Made by a program: the position numbers and the translations under genes. From Motacilla alba alba (Eukaryota; Chordata; Aves; Passeriformes; Motacillidae): a DNA stretch of 64,000 nucleotides. The DNA is taken from assembly GCF_015832195.1 (NCBI RefSeq), contig NC_052018.1:51459666-51523665 (forward strand), in the 5' to 3' direction. Shown in pieces: positions 14,026-26,554 of this stretch. Position 1 is the stretch's first letter. Each line of letters begins with the position of its first letter. Below the pieces are notes generated by a model. It was not told the origin of the DNA and made no database searches. It saw only the letters and a list, made by a program, of their open reading frames with translations.

Positions 14026-14088
14026 CTGCTTTTTTAATTTCAGGGACAGCTGTCTTCTCATGAGCTTTCTCCTTTTTTCCTGTTTTTT
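14026..14088 (-). CDS. TRDN: Triadin KEKE exon (EKTGKKEKAHEK), human exon 12 equivalent
   Basis: This is a 63-nt exon, phase 1 at both ends. The acceptor is TTAAATCTTAG and the donor GCAG|GTAAGA. It encodes a 21-residue segment beginning EKTGKKEKAHEKTAVPE and ending IKKA. This matches mammalian EKEDIKKKSEKETAIDVEKK at the EK, KK, EK-TA and E-KK positions and has the same length. It is the last exon seen in the window; the following exons should lie below position 1. Confidence 0.92.
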
Positions 14089-14927
14089 CTAAGATTTAAT
14101 TAAAGAGAATAATTTGATGTGCTAGAACTCTGAATCATACACTCAAATATGCAGTCAACCAAGTCCTGGTGGGCACATACTGAAAAAATATGACTTATTT
14201 GGGAGTTCAGATTATTCCCTTATAGCACTTGCACCCAACTAGCCACAGAGCAATCAGCTGAAAATGAAAATTAATCAGTATGCATCAACTATGGATGATT
14301 TGGACCCTTAATAATTCATCAAAAGTTAGGCAAAAATCATCAGTGCATGAATGTGGCAGCTTTTAGCTTAAGTTCCAGTAGCAATGAGATCATTAAATAA
14401 TAATAAATGACTTAAATATTTCGCATGAAGCGACACCTTAGTGGATTTTAAATTCTTTCTGAGAATGCATGATTGGAACACTATTTAGATGGATATCATG
14501 ACTTTGCAGTTTGGTCACTGTAAGTTTCAACTGTGATTCTATAAAATAAATAAATCTATCCCACCTTCAGAAACTCATGAACCATGAATTGAGTGATATC
14601 TTCCCTGAGTTTTGTGTATTGCAGTGCAACTATTTCCAGTTATATATGGACTCCATTAAATTGTTTAAAAAGACCATTGATGGCCACCAAACAAGACATT
14701 TCATTTGTCAGAAAATGAGTTTGGGTAATAGTGGGTGCTTGAACACATTGGACACATAAGACATTAGATACAGGAGAAGTGAAAACATGCAAATAGTGAC
14801 TGAATAACTAAGAGAAGGACAATACAGCCAGAAGTGTAGGACTACCCTAACAGAAAACAATGGGAAATGAGCCAGAAGCATGAGTAAAAGCTGAATGAGG
14901 CCAGTAAGAAATGTTTCCACACCACAC
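14089..14927 (-). other. TRDN: TRDN intron, 839 nt
   Basis: The shortest intron in the window. No repeat or other feature was recognised. Confidence 0.7.
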
Positions 14928-14990
14928 CTTTCATCTTCGTTTCAGTCGTAGTCTTCTTTTCATCACTCTTTTTCTTCTCCTCTTTTCTCT
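14928..14990 (-). CDS. TRDN: Triadin KEKE exon (ERKEEKKKSDEKK), human exon 11 equivalent
   Basis: This is a 63-nt exon, phase 1 at both ends. The acceptor is TTTCTATTTTTAG. The donor is AAAG|GTGTGG, which is weaker than the others because +3 and +4 are G and T, although +5 is G. It encodes a 21-residue segment beginning ERKEEKKKSDEKKTTTE and ending TKMK, like mammalian EKEGEKKKAEKKVTSETKKK. It belongs to the part of triadin found only in long isoforms. The poor donor may allow skipping. Confidence 0.9.
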
Positions 14991-15047
14991 CTAAAAATAG
15001 AAATTGAAGTTCAGCTGGCTACTTTTACACAGAAACACACAAACAAC

Positions 15048-15088
15048 CATGTATGTATGTATGCATGCATGTACATATGTATGTATAA
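15048..15088. repeat. ATGT/ATGC-rich imperfect microsatellite
   Basis: Imperfect repeats of GTAT and GCAT tetranucleotides, followed by AAATGTATTTTGG. It lies about 60 nt upstream of the 14928-14990 exon on the TRDN strand. Confidence 0.85.
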
Positions 15089-15202
15089 ATGTATTTTGGA
15101 TGGGGCATCCAATAACTGCAATATGTTCAAGATTTGATAAGCTGGTCAGTTATTGCCAGCAGCTCAGAAGTAACGCTTAATACCCAGAGAGTGAATGTGA
15201 TG

Positions 15203-15283
15203 CTAAGGATAAAACTGGAACAAACATCGCTAAGGATAAAACTGGATCAAACATTGCTAAGGGTAAAACTGGAACAAACATGC
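15203..15283. repeat. 27-bp minisatellite, three copies
   Basis: Three head-to-tail units (15203-15229, 15230-15256, 15257-15283) start CTAAGGATAAAACTGGA or CTAAGGGTAAAACTGGA and differ from each other at only a few positions. It lies in the intron, about 210 nt upstream of the 14928-14990 exon on the TRDN strand. Confidence 0.93.
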
Positions 15284-16237
15284 ACGCCAGATTGTTACTT
15301 AAATATTAATTCAAGAAATTGTGCCCATTAACCTGGTGTAACTAAGAGTTTATTGTGGTGACTCAATAGCCATGCCCCTGCTCTGCTTCTTTTGTAAGAC
15401 CTGACTGAATGATAGAAAAACTTGCACGCAGCACTTGGGAACAAGTGTACAATGCCATCAAAAGCCTGCGTATACAATATATCTTTATAGCACTTTTTAT
15501 TAATTGGATTAATAAAATTAATTTATTAATTTATTAATTGAATCTTTGAAACTGTCATTACAGGACTTCTCTTATTCACGGAGAATTGTTCTTAAAGCAT
15601 CAGCTACAAAACAATATGACATTATTTCAAAAGCACCTGCCTCCATTTTGGCAGTTATTAGGGAAACAGTAGAAGTGAGGAGAATATTTTTCCTTTTTTT
15701 TTAAACAAGCTTAAACAAATTAATTACTTATTTCATGAATGTTTTGAATTAGAAAATTGAGAGTTCAGTAAAAGATATGAGAAAGTTATAATTCTTATTT
15801 TTCTTTTGGGAAATTAATCCCTTTTTGATGGGAAAGAATACAAGAGCACAGCTAATCTAAGTGCTTTTTTAATTGTTCATCCATGAAAAGCCAAATTTGT
15901 TACCTTCAGTTTGGGCTGCATGGCTTCAGGTATTGATACACCATTACACAATTATAGTTACTGAAACTATGGTTTTCTTTTTGTGATCTTTAACTGTTTC
16001 AAATGTGGATAAGAAACCAAGATTTATTATCTTACAAAAGATAGAACCATCAGACTTTAAGCAAGGGTCTTTTTAATTGAAAATATTTAAGGAATAGGAA
16101 TATTTTCGAAACCAAGAAACAAATATACTCCTGTCCCTTGCACAAAACTAACATGAAGAAAAAGGAAAAAAATAAAAAACAAACAAACAAACAACAACAA
16201 AAAAAACACCAACAAAACCCACCAAAAAACAACTTAC

Positions 16238-16273
16238 TTTTCACTTCTCTAGGTACCACAACAGACTTCTCTT
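16238..16273 (-). CDS. TRDN: Candidate 36-nt triadin cassette exon (EEKSVVVPREVK)
   Basis: The minus strand has TTTTTCCATACAG|36 nt|GTAAGTTG, a good acceptor and a strong donor. In the triadin frame (phase 1) it reads EEKSVVVPREVK without a stop. It ends in A rather than the G seen in the other exons, so the next exon would start with Lys (AAG) instead of Glu. The pattern K-x-A/V-V-P-x-E/V-K resembles KTAVPEIKK in the exon at 14026-14088. The mammalian protein, as I recall it, has nothing between the neighbouring exons, so this would be an extra, perhaps alternatively used exon or a chance match. Confidence 0.4.
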
Positions 16274-19200
16274 CTGTATGGAAAAATATATATACACGGG
16301 GGAAAAAATTAAAATTTGTAGAACATCTTACCTAAACTAAAAGATATCCGTCTGTTTGATTTTTGAAAAATTGAAAATTACTGAGTTTATAGAGTACCTG
16401 AATTCCACAGCCTTTCTAAGTTTATTTAATGAATAAAGTTATTTTGCCTGTTGTGGAGGCAATGTATTTATCAATATTCAGGGTCTCCTCAAATGATACT
16501 TCTGCTGATTTTCTGACAATTGCTTTTAACATTAAGCATAATATAGATGTATTCCATGTCTTTCTTTTTTTAAACAGATTTGTTCCATACGTTTCTCTCA
16601 TTATTTTCTCCAGAAATTTCTCACATACATTCTGCAGAATGTTTCTCTGAGTTTTATGTGCTTAATTCTTCCTCCTGAAACTCTGAGCATTACACTACAC
16701 TTCAAGCTACAAAGTCCTTTGTGTTGTGAGGTTTCTTAGGTATGTGTAGAGCATCAGAGTAGTGCTCATCCTATGCTAACTTGTTTGGAACTTCATATTC
16801 TTGTATACTTTAATATTCTTGTTATTGCCTATCTGTCTCTCCCTGGCACAATTCTCCAGAGACTTGTGCTAGGGATTGTGCCTGTCTGGTTGAAATGGAA
16901 GTGTCTTCACCTTCAGATTTCACAAAAGCTGTACCACAGCTTCACTTTCCTGTGCCACCTATGACTCTTCAGTGGATTATTTCCATATGTAATGTAGATC
17001 TCCTCTAATTTCTAAAATGTGGTTTAATTATTTGCATACTCTGCCAGAACTAACCAAAGCTTTTAAATATACTAAGTGTGTCATTTACTGACAGAAAAGA
17101 GCTTCCTTCTGCCTTCCTTCCATGAAACTTAACTCATAGTAATTAGATGTTGAAGTGCTGCTTGGACTTCTGTAATGTCCATTTTTTTCTGAGTGCCTCA
17201 GTTCTGGTGAGTTACATTGATTTTTTTGCTTTCTTAAATTTCTGGTGCTAGGTGCTGCACTAGAATAATTTGTAAGCCCAAGCTTCTTACAACAAGATTC
17301 TCTTTAATCTGAGACTATTTCTGCCTTTGAACTTGTAGCATTTTGTATGCCTCTGGGGCCCAGAAAAAAAACCACATGAAATCTGCCTTAATTTGCACTG
17401 CAAGGTTCAGAGCTGTATGGATCTTGAAAACCACAAGCTGAGGCGTTGAGCTTTGAGAAGTGAAATTTTGTATGGAAGATATACAGGAAGTGGCAGGAAT
17501 GTTTATTGCCAATAACGCAAGCAAAGATGATGACATCCATGGCTGCAGAACCTTCACTGCCAAATCATTCCACCAATTAATCCCACTGACATAATTTTCT
17601 TCCACCAAGCTCTCAAGTTGCATTATTTAGTGTCCAGGCAACTTTGAGATGTCTATATTTGTTATGAAATTTCTGGAGGATGATTACATAGAAGTATTTA
17701 AAGACTGTGGCCCCTATTATGCTGCCTAATGCGAGATAAGCACTTCTTGCTCAAGTCTGAGAAAAAGTCACTGAGCTTCCATTCACATCTCAGCTGCATC
17801 TAGCCCCACTGGTGCCTCTCACAGATACCACTGAGAGAAATTTCTGTAAATAAGAATGATGGACTTGGTAAATGGGTATCATGGAAAGAGCCATTTCTGA
17901 CTTAAGGAAGTAATCCCATTTCTTGAATAAATTTATTTCCTCCCAATTTGAACAGCTCACATTTAGAATGCTGTATATTAAGTATGTCTTTAACGCCAGC
18001 AAAACTTTTGCTTTCTGAAGCAGCAAATATAGTGGGCTCTATGCAGATATGTACACAGCTAAATTAAGAGGCAGAGCAAATAATTAAATAGGAATTTAGG
18101 CTGGTCTTTTGCACTGTAAAATATGAACCCCATCTGTTAATTGAAAGCACTTACTTTTTTAGCTCAAAACAGTTACAGAACTACAAAGGGCCAACTGCAT
18201 AAAGAGGGATCCTAATACGCACAAATTGTGGGTTACACAAGGAAACACAAGGTTCTTTGGAGGATTTGGCATTGACCACAATTGACCACAATATGAAATT
18301 CAAGTGCAATTAACTATTGAAAAAGCTGTTGTTATTGCTACTGTTTCTTAATTAACAGGATTTTTTCACCAGTAGCATTAGTCCTGAGCCACACTTCATG
18401 GACAGTGTAAGACATACAAGCACGAAAACACCTCCCTTTTAAAAGCCTGAAATACATTTACAAGAATGAAATAAGAATATATGCAGCTGGAAGAGTACGT
18501 GACAGAATCAGTCAGCAAGGCCAGCAATGGACTTATCATTTAGTCAAGTTCTTTTTCTATAGACTCTATGCAGAAGTAGGGCTTTATGTAGTATAAGAAG
18601 TAATCTAGTGAATATAAGTATTGTGAGGTAAAGCAGTGATGTACTACTGAATGAGACATTCAGGTAAAAAAACTTTTTCCTGGCTCAAAAATAGAAAGAA
18701 GCAGCATAGAATAATTTTTTTTGCGAAATGGCTGGATTGAACAGAACAGACCTTGAAGCAAAGTAACCTCTGAGATGGAATTATTTATTTTTAATAAGGG
18801 ATGAAGGAGCAAGGCCAGTAGAAATCCAAGTAACATTCAACAAAGACCAAGAAAGGGATGTTTCAATCTGAATTTTCTCCACCCATCTTGAAAGCACCTT
18901 GTCTTTGTGTTATTCTCATAGGAGAGCAGCTAATTCTTGGACAATGGTGGGAGGGGAGATAACAGAAGCATGCTAAGAACGTGGCACTTGAAATCAGGCC
19001 TGGTAAGACCAGTGTGCTACTCTGCCAGTGCTGAGTGGAATCTAAATTTAGGGATGCACAGGAGTTACGGGGCATAGTGTCACAGGAATGCTGCACAAGA
19101 ACTGGAAGAAGAAGGTGCTCTTAGAGCTTCTTTACCATACTGCTCCAGATGGTCCATGTTCTTATGGGAAGTCTGATTCTGGAAAGAATTGTCAGCTCAT

Positions 19201-22200
19201 CACATCCCGTCTGAGAAACTGAGGTAAGCAGGGAAGCAAATATAGCCACAGATTCCTTCTGGTGGACAGGCATGCATATAGCAAACACTAACTAGTGGGA
19301 CTGAATGCCAGAAGTTTGGAGATGTTTGGGTTCACATTAGCTTTCTAAAGTTCAAATCCTTATCTGAGGCTTATCTGCATTTATCTAAAACCCTCTTGTC
19401 AGGAAATCTCAGGAGGAAAGCTCCTGTGAGAGACTTTGGATATTTATTGCCTGGCTGTGAAATGCTACAACAGCTTTTCTTGTCTACAGATTCTAGTCCT
19501 GGCAGAACTCAGGATCAGCAGAGACACATGTATACTCACTGACATACAAAATAGAACAAAACAAACATTAATTGAGCTTTTCCTTAGAAACTGTAATTGA
19601 CTGAACACAGTGACTTCATTCAGGATAAGACTTCATTTCATTTTTGTCCAAGCAGCTCTGTACACCTTAAGCTGTCATTGACATAATTTTAAAAGACCAT
19701 TCAACTAAGACACAAGCTGCCTTTTAAAATTGTTTTTCCTTATTAATTTTGAAGGGATTACAGTTCCTCTTTGTTTTACTTGGTAACTGAAATCCTTTCT
19801 CTGCTGAATTCAATAAAAGCTTTGCTGTTGATTTCAGTGAGAGTTGGATATCCTTTTAAATGTTAGAATAGCTCATTACATTTCAGTTTTTGATGATATT
19901 CATTTTCTTTCCACTTGGCCTGTTGCTTAGAGTAGAGACTGACAATGACTGGTCAGTTGCACTTTTGGTTCTAAACAACTTAACATCCATCCACAAAATA
20001 GGATCCCCTAAGGGTTACAAAGCTTTTGGAGAAATGAATAAACAATGCAAGAACATATTTCTGCTTAGTTTAGGATGTCATGGAAACTCACACCTTTAAA
20101 ATTAAATTTCTAGTAAAAATTGACCTTTGCTCTCTCTTTGAAAAAAATTTTAAAAATCTCTTTCTGGGGTAAGAGAGTCCTTGTTGGTCTGGTTACTTTC
20201 TCTATGAGAAATAATTCTGTCTTGATTCAGCCAAACTACTGAAAGGCCAAGAAAGATCAAAGAAACTTAAATATTATGAATCTAAAGTTCTTAAAGTTCT
20301 TACAATTGCTTCTGTTCACAAGCAAACACAAAGAAGCACACACACATGCACACACATGCTCTCTCTAACTTACAGGTGAGTGCTTAGGCCAAAATGAAGT
20401 GCATTTATTTGCAAAGCTCTGTTTAAATGACATCACATTTTTTTTCTGCAGAGTAAGGAAATACAATTTATTTTCATATTGGGCAAGTGAAGGACTCTTG
20501 GGGCACACAGATCACTGGAGATGAAGCACACCCTGAAGGCCTAGGCAATCTCTACAGCTTGACTCCGCTTTTTTTGAAACTGCTTCACTGTTTTCAAATC
20601 CCAGTCTGAAACACTGAAATCCCAGTTCACTGAAACTGGCAGCTGTGAAGATTGCTTGAGGAGATAGTTTTGAGGTCTGCAGAATCTATGCAATAGAAAT
20701 GTCATGCTTGAAATTCCTGATGCTTTCATGTGACCTACATAAATGTTTTTTATTTCTTCCTGTAGTGATTATAGACTTCTTTTTCATGGGTCTCTTGCAT
20801 TAAGCACCAGAACTCTTTGTTAACAGCATGGCCCATATGTTGCCCTCACGAAACAGCACAGTGTGGAGCAAAGGAATAAAACCACAAGAGAGATGAAGCC
20901 AGAGTAGACATGGCAAGTCAAAAAAGAGGACAGAAAAACTTCCATAACAAAACCAGCAACAGAAACTCAGCTGGACAATGGTCAATGGTAAATATTACGC
21001 AAATATGATTATGATAATTACTTAAATTCCCAGGAGAGCACTGATGTTTTATGGTACAACCATTATTAGTGAGAGCCAAACCAACACAGCTAAGGTAGCT
21101 TGGCTAGTCTTCTCCCTCCTTGTGACTGAAATTCCTACTGGACAACAGGAATCAATGTCAGGACCAATTCTGGTACCAGAGCTGGGAAGAGTTTTGCTGA
21201 TACTCTTTATGCTTTTGGGCAAGCATGTCTGAGCCTTAATGATGGGATGATGAGATTATGCAGGACCTTTGTAAGAGTTTCATTTTTCTTCCCAAAGAAA
21301 CATGGAAGTTCTCCCTTTGAAAGCCCAGATTAACTTAATTCCAGTAAGTGTTTTCCATTTGCAGGTGCAACATACGCAAAAGACTATCATTTCGCTATAA
21401 CATTTAAAAAGCACTATGAAAAGTTAAAATGATCTTCCAGGTATTTGTTTGTGTTTTATTGGGTAAACTTTGGTGAATATTTATTTTCAAATGCATACTC
21501 TAACATTTTAAATTGTATTATTATAAAGGTTGAGAAAATATAATAATACGTCTAATCAAAATATACATATCTTTATGCATATTTTTTCTTACACTAGTAC
21601 ACTTTTTTCTCATGTCTGTTTAACTTTTTGTATTTTATGGTAGAATAGAAGCAGTGCAGAAGAGCCTCATGTCATTAAGGAAAATGTCAAGGGCTTTCTG
21701 AAACAGTGAAGATTTAGGGTTTTTTCATCATTGCTAAATCATTAGAATTTACTGCTTAAATGTCTAATTTAAATCATTAAATAGTTCACTTTGCAACCCT
21801 GTACATATTATTTCAAAGGTTTTATTGTCTTCAGTAGAGACTCATGGAGAGATAAAGCCCATATTTCTCAAAAAAACTTTTTATGCTGTAAATACAGCAA
21901 TGCATTAAAGCTAACTAAACTGTTCATCTATTAACTTAGATTAAACCTAACCCATTGTATTACAATATTTCTAATATAAATATTTTTCTTTTTTCCTGTT
22001 TGTATTCTCTCTTGGATTAAAATGTATCAGAAAAATGGAATTTCATCCACAACTCATGTCAGTATTATTAAGAATATTCTAAATGGGGAGAAAATTTTCA
22101 AAATTGTGCCTTTTTTTGAAGGGTTCTGTTGTGTCTTGAATCATGATCTCTCACTGAAAGGATTTTTTTTAAAACTGATTTATTCTATAGTATAGAAGAA

Positions 22201-23864
22201 AAACAGTTTTTTTATAGAACAATCCATGTACAGAAGAGAAGGCAGACATTGACAGACTGTACAGAGGCAGATTGATTTTTACAAGATTTATACACTCCTG
22301 TACATCAAGGGAGCTTTGTCAAAATTTGTATTGGCTTCAGTAATTTAAATATTCTTGGTTATATCCCCTAATTTTATATTTCTGAACACAGATATAGACT
22401 AGAAATTTTTCTTAAGACAGCCAGATAGTGTACATCCTCTATAACAACACAGATGCAGTTGTCAATTTAGCCTCCACAGGAGTTTTGGGGGAAGTTAAAC
22501 ACATTTCACAGCAACTCGCTTTACTGCATTCTGCAAAATTTGTAATTGGAGGATTCAATGACCTAGAGGAAATACTCTTTTTCCTCATAGATCCTCTGAA
22601 GATGTTATAGATTTTTTTTCCCCTCCTCACTTAATATCACAGATACCATCAAGATGACAAGGAATGGCCAGCATACTTCAGTCAAGGAGGGGGGATATTT
22701 CAGAACTTGTCATGATTCATTAAAAGATCAGAATGGTTCTGTTGGTGACTCTTCCATGATAAAAGTTCTCTCACTCAAAGATACAGGAACAGACATTTAG
22801 GACAATATAACTTGGAAAATCATACTCAGATACAATAGATACAATGTTGTTCAAATGTTTTTTGTCATCCAGTGCTCTTAGAAGTGGTAAAAAGCATAGG
22901 TTTGCTTGAGATCATATACCACATGCATTAAGGTTCTTTCCACCAGGAGAAAGATTTTGATACAGGCTTGTCACAAAGATGCCGTGATCTTGTGAGAAGG
23001 CAAAGACATGCTATTCTGGAACAATTAACATGAAGATTCACTGATAACTAGCTAAGCCTCTGATCTTAGTTTTTACACTTGTCTAACTGCAGAGTCTTCC
23101 TGAGCGATCACCCTGCCATGTCATAAAGGGAAACATGGGAGGACTGTCAGAAAGGAAGGTCCTTTCCATGTGAACGTGGAAATGGAGGAAGGAAAAAGCT
23201 GTGTGAGCCGAGCAAAAATTCAAGAACTAAGAGAGAGAATCACAGAGAATCAGTATACACTGTAGAGCCGTTCTAGAATGTCAGTGAATAACAAAAATAA
23301 AAGAAATCTGGAGTTGAAAGTGGTGTGGAAGACTACAACCAAGGAAGAAGGAGAACATTAAAGTCAAATTCAGATAGCCATGGAGAACTGATCTGTTCAA
23401 ATTACTGGTGACACCAGTGTCCTGACATGGCAGCATCAGTGTCAGCCAAGCTGAGAACACTACTTCCAAGTACTTGTGAAAGCTCCATAGAAAGATAAGA
23501 TAAAGAATCTAAAATTAGTTCTTTAGTTCTTAGTTTACCAAACAAGGTTTCCAAGTTTGAAATACAAGTAGATGTTATATATCAATGCCTTTATCTTCAC
23601 AGAACCCTTTACCTTCTTTCTCTTGTTCACTGTTACAGGATCCTATATTTTGTTTTATTATTCTCTGGTGCTCATTATCTGAAAATTCAAACTCTTCATT
23701 GAAGTTTTAAGGTAAGATCTTTGAAAAAGCCAACCAACCATGAAATAAGAAAGCAGTGATCTGTTCTTTTCTTTCTGACCAGATTAGTACAAAGCATTTT
23801 GCTTTTTGACCAGGAGATATCTGAAAATTTCAACTCATACACACACTTCAATGCAATTTATTGC

Positions 23865-23891
23865 TTTGTACACTAGAATCTAGTGTACAAA
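23865..23891. repeat. 27-nt palindrome (13-bp arms, 1-nt centre)
   Basis: TTTGTACACTAGA, one A, then TCTAGTGTACAAA, the exact reverse complement. No gene or transposon border is recognisable next to it. Confidence 0.9.
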
Positions 23892-26319
23892 TTGAGATTG
23901 TCTTAAATAATTACCCTCTTTCCAAAAGATTTACTGTGGAGCTGAAGGAAGAGAAAAAGGCAATGACAATGGGAGAAAATGTGAGATTTGATATATAATA
24001 ACAATATGCTCCTTTTCTAAGGCCTCAAGAATTCAGCAGACCATAATTTCTACAGGACATTGGATGCTATCCAGGAAAAGCATTCCATTTGAAGGCATCA
24101 AATAATCTAAAAATTTTAGAGATTTGCAGCACATACGCACCACTATTTCTACCTTATCAGAAAACAAGAATGGTCCAAGATTACCTAAGGCAGCAGTGGC
24201 AAAATAGAGTGATACTGAAAACATGTCAATCTAGAAAAGGAGTAAGATCCTTTCAGCCTTCACCAGCTGCATCATTATGTATATAATGTCTGAATATCAC
24301 TGGGTTGGAAAGCCTAGAGTGTAAGTACATTGGTTTAATATATTTTCTGTGTGATAAACGTTCTGTTACTTCCTACAGTTTTACTTTTTTTCAAAGCTGG
24401 TTTCTTCTGTCAAAGGCTAAGCCACTCTTTGATGTTATATAAAGTATATTTCTCAGTTAAAAAATGCTTCTGTCTATTCTCTATTCTAACAACTTATGAT
24501 ACTATTTTCAACTATATTTATAAGAAGAATTTTTTGTTTCAATCTGTCCCTTCTCCTGATCAGTGATATTTAGTGATGCACCAGTCATGTAAGAATCTAA
24601 GCATTAAGAAGTCACATGCAGATGTCTCTTCAGCTATTTTAAAGATTTAAATTTGTCTGCCTACTCCTTTTTTTCCCTTCTGACATTTTGCCAAATATTC
24701 TCATAAATTACTTTTTTCCCCCTAGGGCTGAAATAAAGCTTCAGGGTTTAGGGTTCCTCAAGGTGCTGTGGCATATTTTCTCATATAAGGAAAACACAGA
24801 ATAGCACAACATAACAGCTTTAGATGATAACATTTTACAAGTAATTCTGCCGCCTTTATGTCCTCCAAATCTCTTGCATGAAAAGTATTGTATCCTAGTG
24901 ACTGGCCTTGAGCCTTAAAGGGAATTTAGTTATATGGTTGTGAGCAGATAATCTCCCCCAAATTCGTTTGCCAAATGGGTGTCCAATTTACAGTCCCAAT
25001 TACCTGAATTGCATGCATAATTGAGCTAATGAAACACACAAATGCGTAACTGGTCCTAAATAGTCATTTCTATGTGCAATTGCAGTAATTGCATGCTCCT
25101 CATGATTTTGAAAATCAAGAATCTTATGTTAATTTGATGCTATTTCATCTTGTGTAACAGTTATGTTTAAAGATTAAGTTTATCATTCACTAAATGTGTC
25201 AGCATTGTTCTATTATGTCTTTTTTCCATTATGGTAAATTGATGGATAACAGAGTTCAACATTGCAGGGACTTTATGCTGATAAGCAAGGTTCAAACATT
25301 TTCCTAAAGTAAGCAAGAGTTCAAATTTATTTCTATACTGTCTCAAAATAACCACAGTTTTATACTTCTTTAAACAGAACGTTTAAAAAGGAATAATCAT
25401 TTGAGGTAACTAGATTTTTGGGGAAAGACATAAGTCACATAACTATTTTTATCCATATGTTCTGATTCAGAATAATCACATTACAGAAATATCTAATTAA
25501 TGTAACACTTTGTTTCAGTCATGGGTCCTGGCAAAACCTAAGTCTCATTTTCTGTTTTCAAATGCAGGAAATCTTGTATCTCTTGTTACTTACTCTGCTG
25601 CCACCCCATCTGTTCCTCTCTTAGACTGCAATTGCTTTCTGGGTGACATAGAACTAAGACCTCTATGAGAGAAATTAGCAAGTGCCATGGCATGACTGAA
25701 GGACTCAAATATCCTATGAAAACTGCTACATAATTACACTAAAAGACTCAGCTGTTTTGTACTATTAAATTGTATGGTATAAAGACCAAGAACATATATT
25801 GCAGTTGTAGCACTAAGTCATCAGACATAGTTCATTTTGAAATTAAAATTAGTATTTCAATCACTTTACTGTAATGATCAAACTATAAACAATATAATTC
25901 AATTGCAGGGATTATGTTTTAATCTTCTGAACGTAAGATCTGACTTTGTATTTCTCTTTCAGTGGATTTAACAATAGCAATAGGGTTGATAAATGCAGAG
26001 CCAGAAATATTACATTCATTATTACAAATAAGGCACAGAAAAATTACTGAATAACAATAGCTGAAAGAATAATCCAAAGTATATTAAGAGGATAATGTTG
26101 ATTATGTTTATAGTTAGATAGCAAGTTATGGCTGAATGCCATTTAAAACATTTTATATATTAGGCCTCAATCCTGTAATCTGTTTCACTCAGGAAATCCC
26201 CCAAGCCATCTGTGAAACTACTATGAGGAACGTACAGATTTTGTCATGCATATGTCACTGCATCATTCCTGTCCCAGACCTAGTAATGTGATCAATTTTG
26301 TAATATAGGCTATATTTAC

Positions 26320-26412
26320 AAAAAAAAAAAAAAAAAAAAAAACTAAAAAAAAAACCCAAAAAACAAACAAACAAAAAAAAACTAAAAAAAAAAATTAAAA
26401 AAATTGAAAAAG
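26320..26412. repeat. A-rich low-complexity tract
   Basis: A run of about 23 A is followed by A-rich sequence with single C, T and CAAA units. On the TRDN strand it is a T-rich stretch that starts about 65 nt downstream of the donor of the 26477-26554 exon. There is no recognisable retrocopy body next to it. Confidence 0.85.
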
Positions 26413-26476
26413 TCATTAGAACAAACAGTCAAGTTAATAAGTAGAAGCCAATAAAGGTGAAAAAAATCAAACTTAC

Positions 26477-26554
26477 CTTCAATAGCTGCTGGTTTCTTTC
26501 TTGGGCTGTGTTCCAGAAGTAGACGAGGTGGTGCAAACTCCTTATGTCCTGCAC
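26477..26554 (-). CDS. TRDN: Triadin proline-containing exon (human exon 10 equivalent)
   Basis: This is a 78-nt exon, phase 1 at both ends. The acceptor is CTGTATTCTTAG and the donor GAAG|GTAAGT. It encodes 26 residues that begin GAGHKEFAPPRLLLEH and end PRKKPAAIE. The mammalian counterpart, also 26 residues from memory, begins GQSPAIPPPLP and ends SPALE, so length and both ends agree although the middle has diverged. A second AG six bases in (GTGCAG) would give an in-frame 24-residue version with Gly at the junction. It follows the DQYAFCRY exon across a 16.9-kb intron. Confidence 0.9.

Larger units (their letters stand above)
14991..26476 (-). other. TRDN: TRDN intron, about 11.5 kb, with a possible cassette exon
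   Basis: It contains the candidate 36-nt exon at 16238-16273, a 27-bp minisatellite at 15203-15283, an ATGT-rich run at 15048-15088, a 27-nt palindrome at 23865-23891, an A/C-rich run near 16175-16230, and a small CA run near 20336-20356. No transposon of a family I know was recognised. The remainder is AT-rich and unassigned. Confidence 0.6.

Noticed and set aside
23615..23660. Minus-strand KEKE-like micro-exon candidates (GSCNSEQEKE in 30 nt, or shorter) before a GTAAAG donor
   Set aside because: The in-phase acceptor (AAAATATAG) has no pyrimidine tract, and the better acceptor (CTGTAACAG) gives 17 nt, which breaks the phase.
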